This document shows, one piece after another, positions 13,949-22,520 of a DNA stretch of 32,957 nucleotides. The DNA lies in assembly GCA_018242465.1 (NCBI GenBank), contig JAFEBY010000016.1:1-32957 (forward strand), given 5' to 3'. Below the pieces are notes generated by a model. That model had not been told where the DNA came from. It did not search any database and saw nothing but the letters and a program-made list of their open reading frames with translations. Position numbers and translations under genes: made by a program. Each line of letters starts with the position of its first letter. Position 1 is the stretch's first letter. Origin of the DNA: Pseudomonadota bacterium. GTDB lineage: Bacteria > Pseudomonadota > Gammaproteobacteria > Xanthomonadales > Xanthomonadaceae.

Positions 13949-14272
13949 GCGCTGGCTTGGCGAGTGGCCAGCTCCGGCACGCGGGCCGCCGCAAGTACGT
14001 CCATGTAGGCTCGTGCGCCGCATCCATGCGGCGCAACGCCCGCGCCCCGGACTGGCGCACCCGCCGCCGCGCGCATGTTGTGGCTTTCCAGAGAGCGATG
14101 AACCGCCACCGGCAGCGCCTATCGCGGTTGTCTGTAGCTCCGACCGTACGCAGCATGGATGCTGCGTACGAGCCTACATGGACGTATTCACGGCGTGTCG
14201 GCGGCTGCAGACAACCGCGATAGGCGCACAGCCGGGCGATGCTTTTGGCGAGTCTTCCCGCCAAGCCAGCGC
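13949..14272 (+). repeat. Long copy of the compound palindromic intergenic repeat
   Basis: This fills the gap between uup and the second phaB-like gene. It is framed by a 14-base inverted pair, GCGCTGGCTTGGCG (13949-13962) and its complement (14259-14272). Inside are a 19-base inverted pair TACGTCCATGTAGGCTCGT (13996-14014) with 14168-14186, a 20-base pair GCGCCTATCGCGGTTGTCTG (14115-14134) with 14208-14227, and a hairpin GTACGCAGCAT/ATGCTGCGTAC (14146-14156, 14159-14169). The hairpin units start with GTAG, as in REP elements of Xanthomonadaceae. No reading frame is credible. It resembles a BIME-like cluster and may also terminate transcripts from both sides. Confidence 0.88.
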
Positions 14273-14277
14273 CGCAT

Positions 14278-15021
14278 TCAAAAACTCATGAACAGGCCGC
14301 CATTCACCGGCAGCAACGCACCCGTGATGAAGCCGGCGTCTTCCGCGGCGAGGAACGCCACCGCGCGTGCGATCTCTTCCGGTTGGCCCAGCCGTCCAAC
14401 CGGCACCTGCGCCACGATCCCGGCGCGGATCTCCTCCGGCACCGCCATCACCATCTCGGTCGCGCAATACCCCGGCGCCACGCAGTTCACCGTCACGCCC
14501 TTGCGCGCGACCTCGCGTGCCAGCGACATGCTGAAACCGTGCATGCCGGCCTTGGCCGCGGCGTAATTCGTCTGCCCGAACTGGCCGGTCTGGCCGTTCA
14601 CCGAGCTGATGTTGACGATGCGACCGTAACCTTGCGCCAGCATCGGCTCGACCGCGTGGCGGCAAGTGTTGAAGATGCCGTCGAGATCGACCGCCATCAC
14701 CTGCTGCCACTGCGCCGCATCCATCTTGCGCAGCGAAGTGTCGCGGGTGATGCCGGCGCAATTGACCAGGATGTCGAGGCGTCCATGCTTCGCGACGATG
14801 TCCTGCACGAGTGCACCACACGCATCGAAATCGGTGACGTCGAGTGCGGCGAATTCAATGTCCAGGCCCGCCATCGCGGCATTGAACGCATCGATGCGTT
14901 CGCTGCGGCTGGCGAGATCGCCGGCGATCACATGGCAGCCCTGCGCAGCCAGCGCGCGGCACACAGCGCTCCCCAGGCCACCGATGCCGCCGGTGACCAG
15001 CGCAACGCGTCGTTGACTCAC
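14278..15021 (-). CDS. Acetoacetyl-CoA reductase-like SDR (PhaB paralogue 2)
   Basis: 247 residues from a GTG at 15019-15021 that overlaps the phaR stop (GTGA). A longer open frame exists but runs inside phaR and lacks family likeness. SDR features: the nucleotide loop VTGGIGGLG (9-17), NCAG (87-90), and catalytic S140, Y153 and K157 (NISSVNGQTG then NYAAAKAG). C-terminal VPVGRLGQPEEIARAVAFLA and the terminal ITGALLPVNGGLFMSF are as in PhaB/FabG-type reductases. It probably reduces acetoacetyl-CoA to 3-hydroxybutyryl-CoA for polyhydroxyalkanoate synthesis; FabG-like activity on other 3-ketoacyl thioesters is possible. Translational coupling to phaR supports the PHA assignment. Confidence 0.85.
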   Translation of the reverse strand: MSQRRVALVTGGIGGLGSAVCRALAAQGCHVIAGDLASRSERIDAFNAAMAGLDIEFAALDVTDFDACGALVQDIVAKHGRLDILVNCAGITRDTSLRKMDAAQWQQVMAVDLDGIFNTCRHAVEPMLAQGYGRIVNISSVNGQTGQFGQTNYAAAKAGMHGFSMSLAREVARKGVTVNCVAPGYCATEMVMAVPEEIRAGIVAQVPVGRLGQPEEIARAVAFLAAEDAGFITGALLPVNGGLFMSF

Positions 15022-15521
15022 TTGCGTTCGGTCCGCTTGCCGGGCGCAGCGCCTTCGTTGGTCTTGGCCGGCGATGCCGGGGAGGCGTTGCGCAAGAATT
15101 GCTGCTGCATCTCCTTCCACATTTCCATGTTGCGCTCGGCCATCTGGTTCATCATCGTCCACGGCGTCGGGCCGAGCATGCCGCCGAGCTGCTGGCGGAA
15201 TTGCGCCTGCTGTTCGGTGAAGAGATGCATTGCGCGCTCGAGGTAATTGCCCATGAAGCCCTGCATCGAATCGCCGTAGAGGCGGATCATCTGGCTGAGC
15301 ATCGGCGTGGTCAGCACGGGTTCGCCGTTCTGTTCGTGCTCGGCGATGATCTGGAGCAATACCTGCCGGGTCAGGTCGTCGCCACTCTTGGCGTCGCGGA
15401 CCTCGAATTCCTCGCCGTCCAGGATCAGCTGGCGCACGTCCTCGACGGTGATGTAGCTGGAAATTTCGGTGTCGTACAGACGGCGGTTCGGGTATTTCTT
15501 GATGATGCGCGGCTGGCTCAT
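15018..15521 (-). CDS. phaR: Polyhydroxyalkanoate synthesis repressor PhaR
   Basis: 167 residues from the ATG at 15519-15521 (MSQPRIIKKYPNRRLYDT); two other ATGs lie 3 and 6 codons upstream, and a GGGGGA sits about ten bases before the chosen start. The N-terminal PHB/PHA accumulation-regulator DNA-binding domain (IIKKYPNRRLYDTEISSYIT) is followed by the PHB-accumulation regulatory domain (LLQIIAEHEQNGEPVLTTPM). Next come Met/Gln-rich helices (MMNQMAERNMEMWKEMQQQF) that resemble phasin-like amphipathic helices. PhaR binds both DNA and polymer and releases the promoter when granules form. No phaC or phasin gene is within the window. Confidence 0.95.
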   Translation of the reverse strand: MSQPRIIKKYPNRRLYDTEISSYITVEDVRQLILDGEEFEVRDAKSGDDLTRQVLLQIIAEHEQNGEPVLTTPMLSQMIRLYGDSMQGFMGNYLERAMHLFTEQQAQFRQQLGGMLGPTPWTMMNQMAERNMEMWKEMQQQFLRNASPASPAKTNEGAAPGKRTERK

Positions 15522-15582
15522 GTCAGGCATTTCCCCCATATCTGCCGCCCAGCATGGCGCAGCGCAGCACGCTCCGCAAGCT

Positions 15583-15617
15583 CGAAAAAGTGAAACAGGC
15601 CGGGAAAACCGGCCTGT
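15583..15617 (-). terminator. Rho-independent terminator downstream of phaB
   Basis: A 9-bp perfect stem ACAGGCCGG (15595-15603) pairs with CCGGCCTGT (15609-15617) around a GAAAA loop. On the minus strand the stem is followed by TTTCACTTTTTC. It sits about 90 bases after the phaB stop and before the phaR start, so it separates phaB from the phaR unit. Confidence 0.75.
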
Positions 15618-15706
15618 CGGTGAATCTGAACGGGGAAATCTTGCGGGCGTTCATCCCATGGGGCCGGTGCCGTTCGGCATCCATGCCTCACCAGAGTGCC
15701 CGCGGA

Positions 15707-16447
15707 CTACCACCCCATGTGGTGCCCACCATTGATGTCGAGGTTGGACCCGGTGATCCAGCCAGAACGTTCGTCGGCAAGGAAAGACACGCCATGGGCG
15801 ATTTCTTCCGGTGTGCCGAGGCGGCCGGTCGGGATGTCGGCGACGATCTTGGCGCGCACTTCCTCCGGCACCGCCATCACCATGTCGGTGGCGATGTAGC
15901 CGGGGGAAATGGTGTTGACGGTGATCCCGTTGCGGGCGTTCTCGCGCGCCAGCGAAATGGTGAAGCCGTGCATGCCGGCCTTGGCCGCGGCGTAGTTGGC
16001 CTGGCCGTACTGGCCTTTCAATCCGTTGATCGAACTGATCTGGATGATGCGGCCCCATTTGCGTTCGCGCATGCCCTCGATCACCGGGCGCGTCACGTTG
16101 AACACCGAGTTGAGGTTGGTGTTGATGACATCGGTCCACTGATCGGCTTTCATGCGATGGAACGTGCCATCCCGGGTGATGCCGGCGTTGTTGACCAGGA
16201 TCTCGATTGGACCGAGCGTGTCCTCGACTTCCTTGATCATGCGCGCGGAATCCTCGGGCGAAGTCACGTCGCCCTTCACCAGGGTCACGTCGACGCCATC
16301 CTTCTTGAGCTCCGCCTGCCACGCTTTCGCTTTTTCCTCGTTGCGGTAATTGGTGGCGACCTTGTGGCCCTTGCCGGCCAGTTCCCTGACGATGGCGGTG
16401 CCGATGCCGCCGGTGCCACCGGTAACGAATGCGACGCGTGAAGTCAT
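15707..16447 (-). CDS. phaB: Acetoacetyl-CoA reductase
   Basis: 246 residues, the normal PhaB length. The NADP-binding loop is VTGGTGGIG (8-16); N-N-A-G is at 86-89; catalytic S139, Y152 and K156 sit in QISSINGLKGQYGQANYAAAK. The C-terminus (DIPTGRLGTPEEIAHGVSFLA, WITGSNLDINGGHHM) is characteristic of PhaB. It makes (R)-3-hydroxybutyryl-CoA, the monomer for polyhydroxybutyrate. Its ATG overlaps the gluQ stop by 4 bases (ATGA), so it is probably transcribed from the gluQ promoter, and a hairpin ends the unit. Confidence 0.94.
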   Translation of the reverse strand: MTSRVAFVTGGTGGIGTAIVRELAGKGHKVATNYRNEEKAKAWQAELKKDGVDVTLVKGDVTSPEDSARMIKEVEDTLGPIEILVNNAGITRDGTFHRMKADQWTDVINTNLNSVFNVTRPVIEGMRERKWGRIIQISSINGLKGQYGQANYAAAKAGMHGFTISLARENARNGITVNTISPGYIATDMVMAVPEEVRAKIVADIPTGRLGTPEEIAHGVSFLADERSGWITGSNLDINGGHHMGW

Positions 16448-17313
16448 GACAGCTCCATGTGGGGGACGCGCGGAATGCGCGCCGGATCGAATCTTGCTAC
16501 TGCATCATGCAACCATTCCTGCGATGTCGCCTGCGGCGATGCAGCAAATTTCTCCTGTCCCAATTGCAGCCATGCCGCATGCAGTGCGGGCAGGGGGTCA
16601 CCGCGATCCACCGGATGCGCTGATGTCGATTTCGACAGCTTGTGCCCGTGTGCATCCACCAGCAGTGGCAAGTGGGCGTAGTCGGGTGTCGGCAGATCCA
16701 GCAACCGTTGCAGCAGGACCTGTCGCGGCGTCGAATCGAGGAGGTCGGCGCCACGCACCACGTCGGTCATGCTTTGAGCACCATCGTCGACCACCACCGC
16801 CAGTTGATATGCCCAGCACCCATCGGCGCGCCTGAGCACGAAATCGCCGACGTCAAGATCGACGCGCTGCGAACAGCGGCCATGGACCAGATCATCGAAT
16901 TCGACCAGGCAACCATCGGGGACGCGCAGGCGGATGGACGGATCCGAACGCCGCAATCCCGGGATGCAGGCGCGATGGATGCCGCCCTGCGCCTCGACCG
17001 CGCTCCGGCTGCAATGGCATTCGAAGGCGTGGCCTGCGGCGAGCAGGCAGTCGAGTGCTTCGGCATACAGCGCATCGCGATCGCTTTGGCGCGCCACTGG
17101 CCCGTCGTGGACAAAACCGAATGCCGTCAGCGTGGCGAGCTGCTCGCCCGCTGCCCCCGGTACCTCGCGGATGCGGTCGACATCCTCGATCCGCAGCCAC
17201 CATTCGCCACCGCCACGGTGCGCGAACAGCCAGCTGCCGAGTGCGGCCAACAATGAACCCGGATGCAATGGACCGGTGGGAGAAGGCGCGAAACGGCCGC
17301 GACGTGTCTGCAT
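16444..17313 (-). CDS. gluQ: Glutamyl-Q tRNA(Asp) synthetase
   Basis: 289 residues, typical of YadB/GluQ-RS, a truncated GluRS paralogue without anticodon-binding domain. The HIGH-like motif is in FAPSPTGPLHPGS (8-20), and the KMSKS-like motif is KLSKS at 225-229. Cys99 and Cys101 (ECHCSRS) with C116 correspond to the zinc site. The enzyme attaches glutamate to the queuosine base of tRNA(Asp). In many proteobacteria it sits beside dksA; here dksA is about 12 kb away and phaB follows instead. Its start is 60 bases from that of htpX on the other strand. Confidence 0.95.
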   Translation of the reverse strand: MQTRRGRFAPSPTGPLHPGSLLAALGSWLFAHRGGGEWWLRIEDVDRIREVPGAAGEQLATLTAFGFVHDGPVARQSDRDALYAEALDCLLAAGHAFECHCSRSAVEAQGGIHRACIPGLRRSDPSIRLRVPDGCLVEFDDLVHGRCSQRVDLDVGDFVLRRADGCWAYQLAVVVDDGAQSMTDVVRGADLLDSTPRQVLLQRLLDLPTPDYAHLPLLVDAHGHKLSKSTSAHPVDRGDPLPALHAAWLQLGQEKFAASPQATSQEWLHDAVARFDPARIPRVPHMELS

Positions 17314-17373
17314 GACTTGAATTTAACGCGATGGCCCCACACTGTGCAGGAAATACGAGGAGTCATTCCGATC

Positions 17374-18279
17374 ATGTTGAAGCGCATCACCCTGTTCCTG
17401 GCCACCAATCTCGCAGTGATGATTCTGCTCGGGATCGTCATGACCGTGTTCGGGATCAACCCCGCGCGCACTTCCGGCCTACTGGTGATGGCCGCGGTCT
17501 TCGGCTTCGGCGGATCGCTCATCTCGCTGCTGATGTCGAAGACGATGGCGAAGTGGAGCACGGGGGCGCGGATCATCGCGCAGCCAGGCAACGAAACCGA
17601 GCGCTGGCTGGTGCAGACGGTGCAGCGCCATGCCCAGAAGGCGGGGATCGGGATGCCCGACGTTGCCATCTATGACGGGCCGGAAATCAACGCCTTTGCC
17701 ACCGGCGCCAACCGCAATCACGCGCTGGTCGCGGTGTCGAGCGGTCTGCTCAATTCGATGAACGCCGACGAGGCGGAAGCCGTGCTCGGCCACGAGATCG
17801 GCCACGTCGCCAATGGCGACATGGTGACCATGGCGCTGCTGCAGGGCGTACTCAACACCTTCGTGATTGTGCTCGCGCGCGTGGTTGGCCAGGTCGTCGA
17901 TGGGTATCTCAGTGGCGGTCGCCGTGAAGGTGGCGGTGGCATCGGGTACTGGATCACGGTCAACGTGCTGCAGCTGGTGTTCGGCTTGTTCGCCAGCATG
18001 ATCGCGATGTGGTTCTCGCGCCATCGCGAATTTCGCGCCGACATTGCAGGCGCCGAGCTGGCCTCGCGCGAGAAGATGATTGCCGCGCTGGAACGCCTGC
18101 AGGCCAACCACGGCGAATCGACACTGCCCAAGCAGGTCGCGGCGTTCGGCATCTCCGGCAACATGAAGCAGGGTCTCGGTGCGCTGCTGCTCAGCCATCC
18201 GCCGCTGCCGGTGCGCATCGAGGCGCTGCGCAAGGCGCAGCTCAACGCGTCGGCGCTGCGCGAAGGCGTGGTGGTGTAG
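17374..18279 (+). CDS. htpX: Membrane-bound zinc metalloprotease HtpX
   Basis: 301 residues from the ATG at 17374; ACGAGGAG lies about a dozen bases upstream, and the longer frame runs into gluQ antisense. Two N-terminal membrane segments (5-27, 35-55) precede the catalytic HEIGH zinc motif at 140-144. Two more hydrophobic segments (about 155-175 and 190-215) follow, then EFRAD (the third zinc ligand region) and SHPPLPVRIEAL near the end. HtpX degrades misfolded inner-membrane proteins and complements FtsH. In gammaproteobacteria it is commonly Cpx- or heat-responsive; no such site was identified here. Confidence 0.96.
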   Translation: MLKRITLFLATNLAVMILLGIVMTVFGINPARTSGLLVMAAVFGFGGSLISLLMSKTMAKWSTGARIIAQPGNETERWLVQTVQRHAQKAGIGMPDVAIYDGPEINAFATGANRNHALVAVSSGLLNSMNADEAEAVLGHEIGHVANGDMVTMALLQGVLNTFVIVLARVVGQVVDGYLSGGRREGGGGIGYWITVNVLQLVFGLFASMIAMWFSRHREFRADIAGAELASREKMIAALERLQANHGESTLPKQVAAFGISGNMKQGLGALLLSHPPLPVRIEALRKAQLNASALREGVVV

Positions 18280-18292
18280 CAGCCAAGCACGC

Positions 18293-18650
18293 GCGCGACA
18301 CCGGGTGACCAGCTCCGGTGCGCGGGACGCCAGCAAGTACGTCCATGTATGGCTCATGCTCGGCATCCATGCCTCGCAATGCCCGCTCACCGGACTGGCG
18401 CACCCGCTGCCAGGCGCGTGTTGTGGCTTTTTGAGAGCGTGAGAAGCAACAGCGCGCACGCTGTTGCTTTTCCGCTTTTCAGGAACCAGAAAGCCACCAC
18501 CGGCAGCGCCTATGCGGTTCGTCTGTAGCGCCGACCGTACGCAGCATGGATGCTGCGTACGAGCCTACATGGACGTATTCACGGCGTGTCGGCGGCTGCA
18601 GACAACCGCGATAGGCGCCAGCCGGGCGATGCTTTTTGCGAACCCCCCAA
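18293..18650 (+). repeat. Second long copy of the compound palindromic repeat
   Basis: It lies between the convergent htpX and fimX. It parallels the copy at 13949-14272: CAGCTCCGGTGCGCGGG, TACGTCCATGTA, the GTACGCAGCAT/ATGCTGCGTAC hairpin (18537-18547, 18550-18560), CAGACAACCGCGATAGGCGC near 18599-18618, and CAGCCGGGCGATGCTTT (18619-18635). It differs by an inserted terminator-like segment (about 18440-18482) and by mismatches in the left arms. No gene is present in this gap. Confidence 0.87.
18444..18475 (+). terminator. Terminator-like hairpin after htpX
   Basis: An 11-bp perfect stem AAGCAACAGCG (18444-18454) pairs with CGCTGTTGCTT (18459-18469) around a CGCA loop. It is followed by TTTCCGCTTTTC. 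It is embedded in the second repeat copy and absent from the first. It probably ends htpX transcription. Confidence 0.65.
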
Positions 18651-18668
18651 ACCAGTGCGTGCGAAGCG

Positions 18669-20747
18669 TCAGAAATCGAAGCTGAGATCCGTGCTGGCCG
18701 GTGCCAGGAAGTTGCCCTGCACGAACTCGACGCCGGCGAGGAACAGCGTCGTCATGCTGCCGGAATCGTTCACGTCACAAGCGATCGTTGCGGCACCAAC
18801 ACTGCTGCCTGCGGCCGCGAGATCCTTGACTCGTGCCTGCTGCTCCGGAGAGCGTGCATAGTCGGTCATGAAGCTGCCATCGAGCTTGATGAAACGTGGC
18901 CGCAGGTGGGCGATCAGCTGTGCGGAATTCAGGCCGACGCCGAACTGGTCGACGCAGAAACCGGAACCGAATGCCGCGAGTTGCTGGTTGAACAGCGTGG
19001 CTTCGTTGATTTGCGTCGATACCTTTGACTCATTGATCTGCACGATCAGGCGATTGGCCGGCACGCCGTGCTCCTGGAGCACTTGCTGAATGAAGCCGGG
19101 CAGGGTGGTGTCCTCGATCGACGCACGGGAAATGCGCACGATGAAGCGCATCTCGCGCTTGGCGTTCGCTGCCAGCGTGCGTGCGGCCTTGGCGATCACG
19201 CCGCGATCAAGGTCGCGGATCAATCCGTGTTCTTCGGCAATTGGCAGGAACGCACTCGGCATGACCACTTCGCCGGTGCCGTTGTCCATGCGCATCAACA
19301 CGTCGAAGAATGGCGAGTTGTTGCCGTGGAGATTGATGATCGGCTGGTAATGGAGCATCAGCTGGTCATTTTCCAGCGCAGCGCGGATGCGCTCGATCCA
19401 GGCGTTGATGCGATCCTGTTCGGCGCGGTCGATGGCGCCTGGATCGTACAACTCCATGCGGCTGCCACCGACGCCTTGCGCGGTCTCAAGCAATTCCTGC
19501 GCGCGCGCCAGCACCCGCGGCACCTGTGCGTTGCGTTCGCTGACCTGCACCGCGCCGACGCTTACCGTCACCGTCAGTGAATGATCGCCGGTTTCGAGGA
19601 TGCGCTCGGCGACTGCGGCGACGACCTTGTTCGCCAACGTCTCGGTCTCGGCGTGACTGGCCCCGCGGGCCAGGATTGCGATTACCTGTTCGCCGAAGCG
19701 GGCGGCCTCGACATTGTTGCCCAGCAACGGACGCAGGCGTTCGGCCAACGCCGCCATCAATGCATCGGCATTGTTGATGCCGACGCTATGCAGCAACGTG
19801 CCGAAGTGATCGGGCTGGACCATCAACAGGCCATGGTGTTCGTGCGCCGTGGCCGAGCGCGCGATGGCCTCTTCCAGCGATTGCAGGAAGGTCGGGCGGT
19901 TGAGCAGGCCGGTCGCTGCATCCTGGCGGCGCAGGGATTCCAGTTGCTCGATCATCGCCTGGTCGACCGCGGTTTCCTTGCGGCGGAAGATGATCTGCAG
20001 GCAGGGTTCGCCGTCGTAGGTGGCCGGTGAGAATTCCATCGTTGCCGGGAACCCCTGGCCGTCAGCGCCCTGCGCGGTGAGGTGATGCAACGGTGGGATC
20101 TCGCCGCCTTTCGACGATTGCTTGAGCAGGGCCTTGAACTCTCCGGCGTCTTCGGGCGCGACCATGTCGAGGATGGACATGCCCTCCACCTCGTCGAAGT
20201 TCTCGTACCCGAACATCTCGAGGTAGGCCTGATTGGCGCGGATGTGCATGCCTTCGTGGATATAGGCGATGGGGTCACGCGACGAATCAATCAGGGCGTC
20301 GCAGCGGCGCTCGGTCTCGTGCAGTCGGGCATCGAGGTGGCGCAGATCGCGGCGAGCGCGAAGATCGCGATATTCGCGCTCGACCGCGCGACGGATGTGT
20401 CCGTCACGGTTGCGCAGGGCGATGTTGTCGGCGCCGAGGCCGAGGATGGTGGGGAGGCCGGCATCGTCGCCGTCGGCGATCAGGATCACCACAGGCAGGT
20501 CGTTGCCGGTGGCACGCGCAAAGGTCAACGCCTGTGTCGGCTCGATGGTCTTGCTCGTGGCGGAGGCAAGCACGAGATCGACTCGCTGGCCGGCAAGCAT
20601 CTCGCGGTATTCCTCGACACTGGTCGGACGACTGGCGCGCACCGCGAGGCCGTCGTTGCGCAGCCCGGTGACGATGGACTCGGCATCCTCCATGCGGTCG
20701 TCGATGACCAGGACCCGAATCGTGTTGATGTTCTTGCGTTGTTGCAT
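18669..20747 (-). CDS. fimX: FimX-like REC-PAS-GGDEF-EAL c-di-GMP receptor
   Basis: 692 residues, close to Xanthomonas FimX. Domain order: receiver (about 10-125), PAS (about 150-258), GGDEF (275-435), EAL (440-690). The receiver keeps D16/D17 but has no aspartate at the phosphorylation position (LVLASA at 58-63). The GGDEF motif is replaced by RFGEQ (350-354), and the EAL motif by DVL (482-484). E573, K621 and QGNFL (677-681) remain. So it should neither make nor cleave c-di-GMP but could bind it, as known FimX proteins do to control type IV pilus assembly and twitching. Identity rests on architecture and degeneracy; another degenerate GGDEF-EAL protein is possible. Confidence 0.85.
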   Translation of the reverse strand: MQQRKNINTIRVLVIDDRMEDAESIVTGLRNDGLAVRASRPTSVEEYREMLAGQRVDLVLASATSKTIEPTQALTFARATGNDLPVVILIADGDDAGLPTILGLGADNIALRNRDGHIRRAVEREYRDLRARRDLRHLDARLHETERRCDALIDSSRDPIAYIHEGMHIRANQAYLEMFGYENFDEVEGMSILDMVAPEDAGEFKALLKQSSKGGEIPPLHHLTAQGADGQGFPATMEFSPATYDGEPCLQIIFRRKETAVDQAMIEQLESLRRQDAATGLLNRPTFLQSLEEAIARSATAHEHHGLLMVQPDHFGTLLHSVGINNADALMAALAERLRPLLGNNVEAARFGEQVIAILARGASHAETETLANKVVAAVAERILETGDHSLTVTVSVGAVQVSERNAQVPRVLARAQELLETAQGVGGSRMELYDPGAIDRAEQDRINAWIERIRAALENDQLMLHYQPIINLHGNNSPFFDVLMRMDNGTGEVVMPSAFLPIAEEHGLIRDLDRGVIAKAARTLAANAKREMRFIVRISRASIEDTTLPGFIQQVLQEHGVPANRLIVQINESKVSTQINEATLFNQQLAAFGSGFCVDQFGVGLNSAQLIAHLRPRFIKLDGSFMTDYARSPEQQARVKDLAAAGSSVGAATIACDVNDSGSMTTLFLAGVEFVQGNFLAPASTDLSFDF

Positions 20748-20847
20748 CCCGCCCCTCTATGCCGCGCCGGGGGATACGGTGCGGTCACGGTCAACTATAC
20801 CCGACGAAACTGAACGGTCCCGTCGATGCGTATCGAGTTCGCACGGG

Positions 20848-21873
20848 TCACGCCAGCGGGCGTTTGCCGGGATCGCCGGCCACTTCGCGCACCAGTTTCG
20901 GGACCAGATAACCGGACAGACGCGCGGCCAGATCGCGATGCAGGGCCAGTGCATCGGCATCCTCGACCTCGAAATGCGCCGCGCCGCTGACGCGATCAAG
21001 CTGGTGCAGATAATAGGGCAGCACGCCGGCGTGGTGGCCGCGTTCGCAGAGCGCGGCGAGGGCATCGACCGAATCGTTGACGCCCTTCAGCAGCACCGCC
21101 TGGTTAAGCAGCAGGCAGCCGGCGTCGCGCAGCCGCATCAGGGCGGCGTCGACATCGGCATCGAATTCGTTGGCGTGGTTGGCGTGGATCACCACGGTGA
21201 CCGGCCATGGCAGGCCGCGCAGCCATCCGACCAGACCATCATCCACGCGTTCGGGCAGGACCACCGGCAGGCGGGTATGGATGCGCAGACGGCGGATATG
21301 GGGAATCCGCGCCAAGGCGTCGGTGAGTTCGGCGAGCTTGCCGTCGGCCAGAGACAGCGGATCGCCACCGGAGAGGATGACCTCGTCGATGGAATCATCG
21401 GCCGCGATGATCGCCAGGGCCTCTGACCACTGGCCGCGCGCGGCGGTTTCATCCGCATAGGGGAAGTGCCGGCGGAAGCAGTAGCGGCAATTGATCGCGC
21501 AACTGCCGGTCGCGACCAGCAGGGCGCGGCCGTGGTATTTGCGGATCACGCCGGAACCGGCACGCGCGGCGCCGTCGCCCACGGCATCCAGCCCGAAGCC
21601 GGGGACGATCCGCTCCTCGTCGTCCAGCGGCAGGACCTGGCGCAGCAACGCGTCGCTGGCATCGCCATGGCGCATGCGGGCGACGAAGCCACGTGGCACC
21701 CGCAGCGGGAATTGCGCCACGGCCGCGGGGGAAATCCGGGCGGCCAAGTCCTCCAGGCCAAGCAGGGACAGCAGCTCCGCCGGATCGCGCACGGCATCGC
21801 GCCACAGCTGTTGCCAGCGCGGTGCCGGCTGTTGCGGGGCTTGGTGTCGGGGCAGGGGGCGAGCAGGTATCAT
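20848..21873 (-). CDS. epmB: EF-P beta-lysylation protein, lysine 2,3-aminomutase family
   Basis: 341 residues. The radical-SAM cluster motif is C125-A-I-N-C129-R-Y-C132, followed by FRRHFPY. Other family marks are [30 protein letters not shown] and [12 protein letters not shown]. EpmB isomerises lysine to (R)-beta-lysine, which EpmA attaches to a conserved lysine of elongation factor P. The gene is divergent from efp with 56 bases between the starts, so substrate and modifier are paired. epmA is not in the window. Confidence 0.95.
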   Translation of the reverse strand: MIPARPLPRHQAPQQPAPRWQQLWRDAVRDPAELLSLLGLEDLAARISPAAVAQFPLRVPRGFVARMRHGDASDALLRQVLPLDDEERIVPGFGLDAVGDGAARAGSGVIRKYHGRALLVATGSCAINCRYCFRRHFPYADETAARGQWSEALAIIAADDSIDEVILSGGDPLSLADGKLAELTDALARIPHIRRLRIHTRLPVVLPERVDDGLVGWLRGLPWPVTVVIHANHANEFDADVDAALMRLRDAGCLLLNQAVLLKGVNDSVDALAALCERGHHAGVLPYYLHQLDRVSGAAHFEVEDADALALHRDLAARLSGYLVPKLVREVAGDPGKRPLA

Positions 21874-21929
21874 GTCGGGTTTATTCTAACGAGCCCGGTG
21901 CCATCGGGCCGCAGCTGAGGAGCACGACC

Positions 21930-22496
21930 ATGGCCACCCTGGGCATGAATGACGTCAAGAACGGCCAGAAGATCCTGGTCAACAACGATCCTTGCGTCAT
22001 CACCGACACCGAATACGTGAAGCCGGGCAAGGGCCAGGCCTTCACCCGCGTCAAGTACCGCAGCATCAAGTCGGGCCGCGTGGTCGAAATGACCATGAAG
22101 GCGACCGATTCGGTGGAGCAGGCCGACGTCGTCGACACCGACATGAACTACATGTACTCGGATGGCGAATACTGGCACTTCATGGATCCGGAATCCTTCG
22201 AGCAGGTCCAGGCTGACATCAACGGCATGGGCGGCGCCGACAAGTGGTTGAAGGGTGAGGAACAGTGCATCGTGACGTTGTGGAACGGCAATCCGATCAT
22301 GGTGCAGCCGCCGAACTTCGTCGAACTCAAGATCACCGAGACCGATCCCGGCGTGAAGGGCGATACGGCCGGCACCGGCGGCAAGCCGGCCACGCTGGAA
22401 ACCGGCGCGGTGGTCCGCGTCCCGCTGTTCGTCGGCCAGGAAGAAGTGATCAAGGTCGATACCCGCAGCGGCGAATACGTCAGCCGCGTGAAGTAA
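21930..22496 (+). CDS. efp: Elongation factor P
   Basis: 188 residues from the ATG at 21930, with GAGGAG about eight bases upstream; longer frames run into epmB antisense. The N-terminal KOW-like domain carries the modification loop [10 protein letters not shown] with K34 at its tip, followed by two OB domains ([15 protein letters not shown]-type middle, [19 protein letters not shown], and the end [14 protein letters not shown]). EF-P relieves ribosome stalling at polyproline stretches. A lysine at position 34 fits the EpmA/EpmB pathway rather than EarP rhamnosylation, matching the adjacent epmB. Confidence 0.98.
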   Translation: MATLGMNDVKNGQKILVNNDPCVITDTEYVKPGKGQAFTRVKYRSIKSGRVVEMTMKATDSVEQADVVDTDMNYMYSDGEYWHFMDPESFEQVQADINGMGGADKWLKGEEQCIVTLWNGNPIMVQPPNFVELKITETDPGVKGDTAGTGGKPATLETGAVVRVPLFVGQEEVIKVDTRSGEYVSRVK

Positions 22497-22520
22497 TTCC
22501 GCCACCACGGAGAGGGATGC

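Noticed and set aside
13932-14278. Short reading frames in the uup-phaB gap
   Set aside because: The whole gap is a nested inverted repeat shared with 18293-18650, so the frames reflect repeat structure rather than genes.
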